NCBI GenBank assembly: GCA_900546285.1
Contig: URCJ01000005.1
Span: 1-52,391 of the forward strand
Source of the DNA: an uncultured Solobacterium sp.
GTDB taxonomy: Bacteria > Bacillota_I > Bacilli_A > Erysipelotrichales > Erysipelotrichaceae
DNA: 52,391 nucleotides
Direction of reading: 5' to 3'
Part shown: in pieces, positions 8,582 to 17,170 of the stretch
Numbering within the stretch: the first letter of the stretch is position 1
Layout of the letters: the number at the start of each line of letters is the position of its first letter
Translations under genes and position numbers: made by a program
The notes under the pieces: model-generated
What the model saw: the letters and a program-made list of their open reading frames with translations, nothing else
Databases searched by the model: none
What the model was told of the DNA's origin: nothing

Positions 8582-10066
8582 TCACTGTTCTCCTTCGTAA
8601 TAAAATATTATCTTATCTGCACTTTGTGGCAATTTATAATAGTCTTTAAATGTTTCAAAATGATAAGTATCACCAATTTCGATATCAGCCCCATGCACTG
8701 TATAAACAGGGAATCTAGGAATCCAAGCTTCCTCTACTTCTGAATGTTGTTGGTAATACTTAATAATTTCTAGTCTTTCGTTTTGCTTAATACCAACTAA
8801 ACGATATTTATAAATATATTCTCTTGTTCTATCTGCAATTATTAAAACCAACACAATTAATATAATAGTTTTAATATGATGTTTATTAATGTTAACAAAA
8901 TCTAATACAAGTATAGAAACAACAATCAAATAATAGACAGTATAAATAGCACTTCTAGATCCATAAATCGGTGAATATAGCATTACTAATGCATTACATC
9001 CTGCAAACATCAACATAAATAACGCTTTATACTTTCTATAGTCATTATCTAAATATGTAAACAACACATAAAAGGCATTAATAATATATACTGGCCAGAA
9101 GATAGATGAATAGATTGAATTAGGAATAATCAATTTATCTGTAAAGACAAAAGAAAATACAGTTATAACACCAACGTTCAATATTAATAAAGGAACTATT
9201 TTATTTAACTTATTCTTTTTCCTTGAGAAACAAATCAATAAAATTAAACAAATAGAAAACAACGCAATCGCATAATTATTTTGAATAAAAGTCATATTCA
9301 AGAAATTTGGATAACCATTAGACAACTTTTCTAACAATGTCATCTTAGCCCATGTGGCATGTTCACCATTTAATCGACTTGCACTACCTGGAGACATTCT
9401 CATAATCACAAAACTTAAAATACTAAATAATAGATTTGGTATTAAATACTTAAGCGCTTTTCTTTTATTAAAGAAAGCATATCCAAGTACGAATACAATT
9501 CCAACTATCATAGTAGCCGCAATGTTTTCCATCATTAGGCCAATAATAAATAAGAATAAATTATCAACGATCGCAAAAGTAATTAGCTTCCAGTCATAGA
9601 CCTCATTCTTTAAAAGATTATCAACAACCACAAAATAAAGTAATGATAAAAATAGTGGAATTATATAAGTAGTACCCATAATCCAAGAATACGTTTCCAT
9701 TCTTAAATTATCATCAACACTTAACATGATAGCTAATATTAATAAACTACACATGATTGGCTTGTTTTTTATATAGGCTAATTTATAGATACAAATAAAG
9801 ATACCCATGAACAACAAAGGATTTACAATATTCCATATCCATTTATTACAAGGAACCACCATTCCCCATAATTCACTAAAGAAACGTCCTGACCAAGAAT
9901 TATAAAAGTCCAATGCAGTCTTGATAGGAGTACCCATACTCCCATTAAGTGCATAGCCCCAATCATCGCCAGCTAGAGGTGTCTTGTAGGTAATATATGC
10001 GAAAAGCATCAATACGAATATTGATGCTAGTATATAGAAATTCTTCTTTTTAAATAAGTTACTCAT
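8582..10066 (-). CDS. DUF6056-like polytopic membrane protein, probable GT-C enzyme
   Basis: A 494-residue protein with an N-terminal helix, an outer loop carrying GDDWGYAL (33-40) and about ten further helices. A pair of acidic residues in the first outer loop followed by aromatic residues is the usual catalytic loop of GT-C glycosyltransferases and of the DUF6056 family, which I believe this is. The C-terminal tail of about 60 residues is soluble. GT-C proteins use polyprenol-phosphate sugars outside the membrane, so a side-branch transfer onto the polymer is plausible. A promoter (TTGAAA, 18 nt, TATAAT) lies upstream with the ATG 7 nt after the -10, so it probably heads a unit with rmlA and the LtaS-type gene. 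Confidence 0.75.
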   Translation of the reverse strand: MSNLFKKKNFYILASIFVLMLFAYITYKTPLAGDDWGYALNGSMGTPIKTALDFYNSWSGRFFSELWGMVVPCNKWIWNIVNPLLFMGIFICIYKLAYIKNKPIMCSLLILAIMLSVDDNLRMETYSWIMGTTYIIPLFLSLLYFVVVDNLLKNEVYDWKLITFAIVDNLFLFIIGLMMENIAATMIVGIVFVLGYAFFNKRKALKYLIPNLLFSILSFVIMRMSPGSASRLNGEHATWAKMTLLEKLSNGYPNFLNMTFIQNNYAIALFSICLILLICFSRKKNKLNKIVPLLILNVGVITVFSFVFTDKLIIPNSIYSSIFWPVYIINAFYVLFTYLDNDYRKYKALFMLMFAGCNALVMLYSPIYGSRSAIYTVYYLIVVSILVLDFVNINKHHIKTIILIVLVLIIADRTREYIYKYRLVGIKQNERLEIIKYYQQHSEVEEAWIPRFPVYTVHGADIEIGDTYHFETFKDYYKLPQSADKIIFYYEGEQ

Positions 10067-10073
10067 CCTATAA

Positions 10074-10103
10074 ATTATAATTAACTTTCAAACCAATTTT
10101 CAA
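10074..10103 (-). promoter_or_regulatory. promoter of the DUF6056-rmlA-LtaS-type unit
   Basis: On the minus strand TTGAAA (10098-10103) and TATAAT (10074-10079) are 18 nt apart. The ATG at 10066 begins 7 nt after the -10, so transcription would start at or next to the start codon. The -35 lies inside the end of the upstream gene. Confidence 0.5.
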
Positions 10104-11634
10104 CATCTTCAACTCCAAGCACTATATAATCATCATCAACATACAAAATTTCGGACTTATCGTATGCAAATGGATTGTAATTATATTCATCACACGTAGA
10201 TGGGCTTACTATTATAGCAGCCTTACCTTTAGGAATATTCTCGAAATGAGATTTTGATTGTAACCACTTACTGGCTCCTTTATCTATAAAGTTATCAATA
10301 ACCCATGATTCTACAAATCCGTTTGATAATTCTGTAATAACATTACCGCCTTCCCAGAATTCACCAATACACTTTGTATACCCTTTTTCTTTTAATAATT
10401 CAGATACATATATTTGATTTTCGTAGTTTCGTTGAGGATTCTTTATAAATAACGAGCAAGTATTGATACTACCAATAACTATGCAAATAAATAATAAAGT
10501 AAATATCAAGTTTTTATAACGATTTTTGTCAAAACTATCTAAACCAACCTGAAAGCCAGCTATCATTAATCCTGTTGACGGCAAAAAATAACTTGAATTT
10601 TCATAGTGAAAAAATGAAAACATCATAAGTGGAATAGCTATAGACATTAAGCTAGTAATCACAATAATTTGTTTCTTTAATTCCGTTGTTTTTAACATCT
10701 TAATTTCTTTAAAAATTAAGTAAATAACACAAAACAAAAGAATAATACCAGTCAAACTCATTAATCCATTCAAAGAGAACAATGCTACTTTTGCTTCTTT
10801 AAGAAAACTAGTCGGATAACCCCACATCATTAGAAAATCACTAATAATTGTATTGATTTTATTTATTGAGAACTCCTCCCAATATTGTAAGTTTTGATTC
10901 GCATAGCTATAAATTCTACTTAAATACAAAGAATTAGCAACATATCCTAAAGATGAACTTGCACAAGAAATAAGTGAAACAGAGAATAATCTCTTGATAT
11001 CAAGTGGAACATTGCCGCCTTCAAAGGTATATAAATAAATCAACAATAAACTCGACAATAGTAGAGGAATTAAAAGATTCAATAGCCCTCTTACGCTTTG
11101 GAGTCCAATCAAAAACGAAAGAAACACGATAAATAACAACGTAATCTTTTTCTTGTTTTCGATACTATATTTAAATATCAAGCCTGCACAAAAATTGTAT
11201 AGGATTATCCAAATTAGATAGAAACCATCAAATACACCGTGCCACATGTACCAAAAGCCAAACGGCATCATTGTTATCATCCCAAACCATATGCTTCTTT
11301 TGCTTTTAAGTATTGAAACTAAATAAATATAAGATAGGCCTGTAAACAGAATCAAGATAGATTGGCTAAGTATTCTAACCAACCTCCAATTGTTTGGAAA
11401 CAATAATAAGAATATTCTAAATAATTGAGCATTTCCAAATATTCTTAATTCAGTTGAATAATACCAATTTTTGCTAAGTAGAACACCTTCGGTGTTAAGT
11501 TGTTTTGCTAGGACCATTTCAGAAGCCATATCCGAATCTAAATATGCCTCCCCATATTTGTAGTCAAACATAACAACCACAAGCCAAATTAATATGAACA
11601 ATATTTTTTCTTTGTGCTTTTTTACAAAATTCAT
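10081..11634 (-). CDS. polytopic membrane protein, probable GT-C glycosyltransferase
   Basis: A 517-residue membrane protein. The start is the ATG at 11634 (MNFVKKHKEK), 1 nt after the stop of the dehydrogenase gene, with AAGAGGG from that gene's last codons as Shine-Dalgarno; a longer frame from 11685 lacks this and would overlap. After the first helix comes YLDSDMASEMVLAK (31-44), an acidic outer loop typical of GT-C enzymes, then about ten helices and a C-terminal soluble domain of about 90 residues. No named family is certain. It is coupled to UDP-glucose dehydrogenase, but that alone does not show that it transfers glucuronate. Confidence 0.75.
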   Translation of the reverse strand: MNFVKKHKEKILFILIWLVVVMFDYKYGEAYLDSDMASEMVLAKQLNTEGVLLSKNWYYSTELRIFGNAQLFRIFLLLFPNNWRLVRILSQSILILFTGLSYIYLVSILKSKRSIWFGMITMMPFGFWYMWHGVFDGFYLIWIILYNFCAGLIFKYSIENKKKITLLFIVFLSFLIGLQSVRGLLNLLIPLLLSSLLLIYLYTFEGGNVPLDIKRLFSVSLISCASSSLGYVANSLYLSRIYSYANQNLQYWEEFSINKINTIISDFLMMWGYPTSFLKEAKVALFSLNGLMSLTGIILLFCVIYLIFKEIKMLKTTELKKQIIVITSLMSIAIPLMMFSFFHYENSSYFLPSTGLMIAGFQVGLDSFDKNRYKNLIFTLLFICIVIGSINTCSLFIKNPQRNYENQIYVSELLKEKGYTKCIGEFWEGGNVITELSNGFVESWVIDNFIDKGASKWLQSKSHFENIPKGKAAIIVSPSTCDEYNYNPFAYDKSEILYVDDDYIVLGVEDVENWFES

Positions 11635-11635
11635 A

Positions 11636-13105
11636 TTAATCCCTCTTATATAAATCTCTTGTATACACTTTATCTGCCACATCATCTAAACAAGAATCAT
11701 ATCTATTCGCAATAATCGCGTTAGATTGTTTCTTAAACTTTTTTAAATTATTAACTACCTTAGATCCAAAGAAAGTTTCTCCATCCTCTAAAGTTGGTTC
11801 ATAGATAATAACAGTAGCACCCTTAGCTTTAATTCTTTTCATAACACCTTGAATAGAAGATTGTCTAAAGTTATCAGAATTAGATTTCATAGTTAAACGA
11901 TAGACACCAACAACTACATCGTGTTCCTTATCAGCACTATATTCTTCACTATTACCATAAGCGCCAGCCTTATCTAATACTCTATCCGCAATAAAATCTT
12001 TTCTTGTTCTATTTGATTCAACAATAGCTTCAATTAGATTTTCAGGAACATCCTTAAAGTTAGCCAACAATTGTTTAGTATCCTTAGGTAAACAATAGCC
12101 ACCATAACCAAATGATGGATTATTATAATGAGTGCCAATTCTTGGATCCAAACATACACCATCGATAATTTCCTTAGTATTTAAGTTCTTAGACTCAGCA
12201 TAAGTATCCAATTCATTAAAATAAGATACTCTTAAAGCTAAATATGTATTAGAGAACAATTTAACTGCTTCAGCTTCTGTAAAGCCCATAAATAAAGTAT
12301 TAATATCTTTCTTCAAAGCCCCATCTTTTAATAAATAAGAGAACTTAACTGCAGCATCCTTAGTCTTTTCATCACAACCTACAATGATTCTACTTGGATA
12401 TAAGTTATCATATAAAGCCTTTGATTCTCTTAAGAATTCAGGAGAGAACATAATATGATCATTGTTCTTTTCTTTTCTAATACGCTCTGCGTAACCTACA
12501 GGAACTGTTGACTTAATAACGATATAAGCATTTGGATTATATTCCATTACTAAATCAATTACCTTCTCTACTGCACTAGTATCAAAATAATTTCGTTTAG
12601 GATCATAATTTGTAGGAGCAGCTACAATTACATATTCAGCATCACTATATGCTTCCTTAGCATCTAATGTGGCCTTTAAATTTAATTCTTTAGTAGCTAA
12701 ATATTCCTCAATATAATCATCCTGAATTGGAGACTTCTTATTATTGATCATATCAACCTTCTCAGGAATAATATCAACTGCAGTTACTTTATTATGTTGA
12801 GCTAATAAAACAGCCAATGATAAACCAACATAACCAGTACCAGCTACTGCTATCTTACAAGGCTCTTTTACCAATCTTTCTTTTTCAATAACTTCTTTTT
12901 CAAACAAGTCATCAAAATCAAAGTTTAAAACTTCACCCAACTTTTCTAATTGTTCAATAGTAGGTAAATAATCAGCGTTCTCTATACGAGACAACATCGC
13001 TCTATTGATTTGACTTAATTCACTTAATCTATTTTGTGTAATATTTAATTCACTTCTTTTTTCCTTAACAATCTTAGCCAATAATTCCTTAGATATCTTT
13101 TTCAT
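11636..13105 (-). CDS. UDP-glucose 6-dehydrogenase with N-terminal XRE-type HTH domain
   Basis: A 489-residue fusion. Residues 1-70 form an XRE/Cro-type helix-turn-helix (NITQNRLSELSQINRAMLSR, then ENADYLPT). From about 83 it is a complete nucleotide-sugar dehydrogenase: GTGYVG NAD-binding motif (89-94), STVPVG (199-204), FSPEFLRES (220-228) and GGYCLPKDTKQL with catalytic Cys338. It oxidises UDP-glucose to UDP-glucuronate, although a related UDP-sugar is possible. The ATG at 13105 has GAGGTG 6 nt upstream; an in-frame GTG nine bases earlier is less likely. A promoter precedes it and a terminator ends the previous unit. The HTH suggests an enzyme that also binds DNA, perhaps its own promoter; this is inference. 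Confidence 0.92.
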   Translation of the reverse strand: MKKISKELLAKIVKEKRSELNITQNRLSELSQINRAMLSRIENADYLPTIEQLEKLGEVLNFDFDDLFEKEVIEKERLVKEPCKIAVAGTGYVGLSLAVLLAQHNKVTAVDIIPEKVDMINNKKSPIQDDYIEEYLATKELNLKATLDAKEAYSDAEYVIVAAPTNYDPKRNYFDTSAVEKVIDLVMEYNPNAYIVIKSTVPVGYAERIRKEKNNDHIMFSPEFLRESKALYDNLYPSRIIVGCDEKTKDAAVKFSYLLKDGALKKDINTLFMGFTEAEAVKLFSNTYLALRVSYFNELDTYAESKNLNTKEIIDGVCLDPRIGTHYNNPSFGYGGYCLPKDTKQLLANFKDVPENLIEAIVESNRTRKDFIADRVLDKAGAYGNSEEYSADKEHDVVVGVYRLTMKSNSDNFRQSSIQGVMKRIKAKGATVIIYEPTLEDGETFFGSKVVNNLKKFKKQSNAIIANRYDSCLDDVADKVYTRDLYKRD

Positions 13106-13123
13106 GCCATTCACCTCATACTA

Positions 13124-13152
13124 ATGATATTTTAGATAACATATTTATGCAA
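13124..13152 (-). promoter_or_regulatory. promoter of the HTH-dehydrogenase gene
   Basis: On the minus strand TTGCAT (13147-13152) and TATCAT (13124-13129) are 17 nt apart. The predicted leader is about 12 nt and includes the GAGGTG at 13112-13117. It follows the terminator at 13199-13230, which supports a fresh transcription start. The 13115-13198 interval would be the natural place for an operator of the fused HTH domain. Confidence 0.45.
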
Positions 13153-13198
13153 GTATTTTATTATATTTATGTACAAATGTTGTTTTAAGCGACACATA

Positions 13199-13230
13199 TA
13201 AATAAAATAAAGATAGACATCTGTCTACCC
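13199..13230 (-). terminator. rho-independent terminator after the aminotransferase
   Basis: Directly after the stop, the minus strand reads GGTAGAC, loop AGAT, GTCTATC, a 7-bp stem with one G-T pair, followed by a T-rich stretch TTTATTTTATTTA. It ends the long unit that begins at the flippase at 22796. Confidence 0.7.
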
Positions 13231-14361
13231 TTAATCTTTGTAAAAATCCTTAATCATATCACAAACATATTCAATGTTTTCTTTACCTAGTTTGTAATAC
13301 ATAGGAAGTCTTAATAATCTTTCAAATTCTTTTGTTGTGTATTTATCTTCACCAGACATTCTACCAACTCTTAAACCTTCTGGCGCACTATGTAGTGGAA
13401 CATAGTGGAAAGCACTACCCACACCTTTTTCTCTTAAGAAAGATTGTAAGGCACTTCTTTCTTCTAAATTCTTAGTCTTAATATAGAACATATGACCATT
13501 ATGGACAACACCTTCAGGAATATATGGTAAATCAATCTTGCCTGTTTCCTTAAGTGGTGTTAATAATTCATAGTAATAATTAAAACTATCAATTCTATCT
13601 TGTCTCATTTCATCCATGATTAATAATTGTGGATATAAATAAGCAGCCAAGATATCGCTAGGTAAATAACTAGAACCCTTATCAACCCAAGTGTACTTAT
13701 CTACTTGGCCATTAAAGAATTGAGTTCTATTTGTACCTTTTTCTCTAATGATGTCACATCTATCTAACAATGCAGGGTTATTAATAGAAACAGCACCACC
13801 TTCACCCATAGAATAATTTTTAGTTTCATGGAAAGAATAACAACCAACATCACCAAAAGTACCTAAATACTTTCCATGATATGTGGCGTTAACTACTTGA
13901 GCAGCGTCTTCTAATAAGTACAAGTTATGTCTTTTTGCGATATCACAAATCTTTTCCATGTCACAGCCAACACCAGCATAATGAACAACCATGATAGCCT
14001 TTGTCTTATCGGTAATAGCAGCTTCAATTAAATTAGCATCGATATTCATGGTCTTTGGATCAATGTCCACAAATACTGGAACACCACCAAAAATTACAAT
14101 CGCATTGGCTGTGCTTGAGAAAGTATAAGATGGAACAATTACTTCATCTCCAGGACCAATATCAACTAACATACAAGCCATTTCTAGTGCACTTGTACCA
14201 GAAGTTGTTAAATGAACCTTTAAAGAACCAAACTTCTTAGCTAATATTTCCTCATCTAACTTTGTATATTTATTATCACCAGCAATCTCACCTGATTGCA
14301 TTACTTCTAAAACATATTTGTCAGTACCTTCAATATAAGGTGGAACATTAAACTTAATCAT
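13231..14361 (-). CDS. wecE: dTDP-4-amino-4,6-dideoxygalactose transaminase (WecE/RffA type)
   Basis: A 376-residue PLP enzyme of the DegT/DnrJ/EryC1 family that aminates dTDP-4-keto-6-deoxyglucose to a dTDP-4-amino-4,6-dideoxyhexose, dTDP-Fuc4N in WecE. The sequence follows E. coli WecE closely as I remember it: IKFNVPP start, GPGDEVIVPSYTF (69-81), ITDKTKAIMVVHYAG (116-130), EDAAQ (151-155), SFHETKNYS with PLP lysine K181, REKGTNRTQFF and QVDKYTWVDKGSSYLPSD. AGAGG precedes the ATG. It is the last gene of its unit. It implies the surface glycan contains a 4-amino-deoxy sugar. RmlA is present nearby; the 4,6-dehydratase is not in the window. The exact epimer made is not certain. Confidence 0.9.
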   Translation of the reverse strand: MIKFNVPPYIEGTDKYVLEVMQSGEIAGDNKYTKLDEEILAKKFGSLKVHLTTSGTSALEMACMLVDIGPGDEVIVPSYTFSSTANAIVIFGGVPVFVDIDPKTMNIDANLIEAAITDKTKAIMVVHYAGVGCDMEKICDIAKRHNLYLLEDAAQVVNATYHGKYLGTFGDVGCYSFHETKNYSMGEGGAVSINNPALLDRCDIIREKGTNRTQFFNGQVDKYTWVDKGSSYLPSDILAAYLYPQLLIMDEMRQDRIDSFNYYYELLTPLKETGKIDLPYIPEGVVHNGHMFYIKTKNLEERSALQSFLREKGVGSAFHYVPLHSAPEGLRVGRMSGEDKYTTKEFERLLRLPMYYKLGKENIEYVCDMIKDFYKD

Positions 14362-14385
14362 AGTAACCTCTTTTCCTTTTGTGTA

Positions 14386-16215
14386 TTATACACCTAACAT
14401 ATAATAAAGAATAACATAGTGGACAAACGAGTAAGCATCCCAAGATACCTTCAAATCGCCACTTTCTTTATTCAATTTATAATACTGTTCATTAAAGATA
14501 TAATCTTCAATTCCTATTTTTTTCCAGTATTCATAAACATAATCATCATAGCCGATAATGAACAAACCATCATCCTTATTTAATGCGTCAACAAGCTTTA
14601 AATAGGCTTCTTCACCGCCATCTAAGAAACCTAGGTGATCAAATTTCAATCTAAAACCATTAAGATTTTCTCTATTAAATTCAACCCCTTCATTGAATTG
14701 TTCAACAACCGCAATAGTTAATTTATCCTTATCCACAACACCCGTTTTTACTTCCAAATGTTTCAATGTATTCGGCTCCACAAACAAACATAAAAGACCT
14801 AAAATAATCATATTCTGATAGATATAATTATTAAATTTATCTATTACCAACATCAATGTCAATGTGGTTCCAAAATACAAATAAGAAGCCATATAACGAT
14901 CAAACGATGCAAGGTATGGAGCCTCATCCACTGTGAAAGCTAAAGTATATAGGATTAACATAGCAATTGAATAACCGATAGCACCAATCAAATATGTACC
15001 AGCCAAGAAATAACCATCTTTCTTAAATCTGAACGCAACAAACATAATTAACATCATTAAACCGACATATACAAAATAGCTCATTTTAAATGGATGTAAA
15101 ATAAGTGGTCTATGTAACAAATTACTACAATAATTTCTAAAAGCCGTATATTTCCATTCCAGGCCTTCAGGTGCGTTGCCTTTAATGATATTAAAGAAAT
15201 CATTAATACTTAATTCGCCAATCTTAAATTGAGCATCGATTTGATACAACTTAACAACATAACTCCACGATATATAGAATAAAACAGGGATAATTACTAA
15301 AAAGAATATTCCCTTAAGCATCATCTTTAAATCTAATTTTTTATCAATAAAAGTTACTTTAAAGAAGGCATAAATAAGGATAATCAAATAGAACACCAAT
15401 CCCATTTGTTTCATTAGAATAAAAGTTACACAAACTAAAGTTAAATATGTAAACCTAAATAAACCCCAACCTTCTTCCTTATAAGTTAAATAAATACCAT
15501 ATGTACAGAATAGTGCTAAACACCAGTCAACATAAATTGAATTATAAACAAAAGCATAATCACTAGCGGTCTCTGTTTTATCTAATGTTAAACCGACTAA
15601 GATAATTGATATAAAGATTAATAAAGACTTTAACCAATCCCTTTTCTTTAAGTTGCTAAACACTGGAAGTAACATCGAAAACATAAAAGTTTCTAAAGCG
15701 ATATACGCAAAAGGTTCATGAAACTTAAAGCCATTAAAGCCTTGGAATAATACTTCTAATAAAGTGAAGAAAGGTGGATAATCCTTATGCATAATAAGTC
15801 TAGATGCATCTTGTGTATAGAAACCATCTAGTCTCAATGTTTCCTTTAACATAGGTCCCCAGTGAGTAAACTCATCACAATTACCAAAACCAGTATATTT
15901 ATATAAGAAGAAACAATAGATACTAAAGATTACAAAGTAAAGTAAACCATATGTAAAATAATTATTTTTAAATTCTAATAGTTTATCATTTTTCTTCTTA
16001 ACAAATAAATAAATCAACAAAACATAAAACAGCAACACAAAAAGCCACGATAGGTAATAACCATAGCTAATATGATTTATATAACCAAATGGATACAACA
16101 TCAATGTCCCAAGAATCATTGAAAGAGTTAAAACAATTTCAAATTTTCTATTAAAGACAAGCGTTAATAATCCACTAATTGATAGTAACCAAAATAAAGA
16201 TAAAATATAATACAT
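14386..16215 (-). CDS. large polytopic membrane protein, probable GT-C glycosyltransferase
   Basis: A 609-residue protein with a dozen or so membrane helices. After the fourth helix comes an outer loop with GNCDEFTHWGPM (111-122), an acidic-aromatic motif like the catalytic loop of GT-C enzymes, followed by HKDYPPFFTL. The last 120 residues or so are soluble and probably outside. Its start overlaps the stop of the polyprenol-phosphate GT2 by one base (TAATG), and AAGGAAG lies upstream. The pairing suggests that the GT2 charges the lipid and this protein uses it, which is the usual GT2 plus GT-C logic. I cannot assign a Pfam family with confidence. Confidence 0.75.
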   Translation of the reverse strand: MYYILSLFWLLSISGLLTLVFNRKFEIVLTLSMILGTLMLYPFGYINHISYGYYLSWLFVLLFYVLLIYLFVKKKNDKLLEFKNNYFTYGLLYFVIFSIYCFFLYKYTGFGNCDEFTHWGPMLKETLRLDGFYTQDASRLIMHKDYPPFFTLLEVLFQGFNGFKFHEPFAYIALETFMFSMLLPVFSNLKKRDWLKSLLIFISIILVGLTLDKTETASDYAFVYNSIYVDWCLALFCTYGIYLTYKEEGWGLFRFTYLTLVCVTFILMKQMGLVFYLIILIYAFFKVTFIDKKLDLKMMLKGIFFLVIIPVLFYISWSYVVKLYQIDAQFKIGELSINDFFNIIKGNAPEGLEWKYTAFRNYCSNLLHRPLILHPFKMSYFVYVGLMMLIMFVAFRFKKDGYFLAGTYLIGAIGYSIAMLILYTLAFTVDEAPYLASFDRYMASYLYFGTTLTLMLVIDKFNNYIYQNMIILGLLCLFVEPNTLKHLEVKTGVVDKDKLTIAVVEQFNEGVEFNRENLNGFRLKFDHLGFLDGGEEAYLKLVDALNKDDGLFIIGYDDYVYEYWKKIGIEDYIFNEQYYKLNKESGDLKVSWDAYSFVHYVILYYMLGV

Positions 16216-17153
16216 TAATCTTCCTTATATTTAGACATCACATCATTCATATGACATTCAAATAAATATCTCTTTTGATTCTTAATCGCATCCAAGATAA
16301 TACCAACACTTAATAGTAAGAATGAATTAATCATTAAAGCTGCAGCCAATACTGCACTAGGTACTTTTGTAATATAAGCTGTCTTAATAAATTCATCAAT
16401 AACAGGAATACCAACAACAAGTCCTAAGATAAAGATAATCAACGATAAGCAACCAAAGAATAAGAATGGTCTATTATCTTTAAATAGATTAAAAAGAGTT
16501 AATAATACTTTATAACCATCAGAGAAAGTATTTAGTTTAGACTCAGACCCTTCTGGTCTATCTCTATATGTAATAGGTACATTAACCACTTGCATATTGT
16601 TAGTTAATGCGAAAATAGTCATTTCTGTTTCAATTTGGAAACCATCTGACATAACTGGCATGCACTTAACAAACTTCTTAGAGAATGATCTATAGCCTGT
16701 CATAATATCATTCAAATCAGACTTAAATAAGAAGTTAATTAAACCCTTAACTAAACTATTACCAAAGTTATGGAAAGGTCTCTTATTCTCTGTATAGTAA
16801 GTAGAAGATAAGCGATCGCCAATTACCATATCAGCCTTGCCTTCAAGCACTGGAGTAATTAAACTCTCTACTTCTTCGGCAGGATAAGTATCATCACCAT
16901 CAACCATAATATAAACATCGGCTTCAATATCTCTAAACATTGAACGAACTACTGCACCCTTTCCTTGTCTATATTCATCTTTCACAATAGCGCCAGCCTT
17001 AAGAGCTAATTCCTTGGTTCTATCCTTTGAATTATTGTTATATACATAGATATCTGCATTAGGTAATACATGCTTAAAATCGCTAACAGTCTTTTCAACG
17101 GTTAACTCTTCGTTATAACAAGGTATTAATACAGCTACTTTTTTATCTTTCAT
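16215..17153 (-). CDS. GT2 polyprenol-phosphate glycosyltransferase (DPM1/GtrB-like)
   Basis: A 312-residue enzyme that would move a sugar from a nucleotide donor to undecaprenyl phosphate. VAVLIPCYNEELTVEKTV at the start, DGDD at 85-88, DIMTGYRSFSKKFVK in the middle and two C-terminal membrane helices are typical of the DPM1/GtrB type. The ATG at 17153 has AGGTGG 9 nt upstream; an in-frame TTG two codons earlier is unlikely. It lies between a PTPS-related membrane protein and a large GT-C-like protein, either of which could use its lipid-linked product. The sugar is unknown. Confidence 0.88.
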   Translation of the reverse strand: MKDKKVAVLIPCYNEELTVEKTVSDFKHVLPNADIYVYNNNSKDRTKELALKAGAIVKDEYRQGKGAVVRSMFRDIEADVYIMVDGDDTYPAEEVESLITPVLEGKADMVIGDRLSSTYYTENKRPFHNFGNSLVKGLINFLFKSDLNDIMTGYRSFSKKFVKCMPVMSDGFQIETEMTIFALTNNMQVVNVPITYRDRPEGSESKLNTFSDGYKVLLTLFNLFKDNRPFLFFGCLSLIIFILGLVVGIPVIDEFIKTAYITKVPSAVLAAALMINSFLLLSVGIILDAIKNQKRYLFECHMNDVMSKYKED

Positions 17154-17170
17154 ATTCAATTCCCACCTGT

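Noticed and set aside
11635..11685. Longer N-terminus for the GT-C-like protein at 10081
   Set aside because: The added residues come from the overlap with the dehydrogenase gene in another frame; a Shine-Dalgarno directly precedes the ATG at 11634.
13212..13229. TAGACA, two bases, TGTCTA dyad as an operator for the HTH-dehydrogenase
   Set aside because: It lies directly after the aminotransferase stop, pairs as a 7-bp stem with a 4-nt loop, and is followed by a T-rich tract, so a terminator explains it better.
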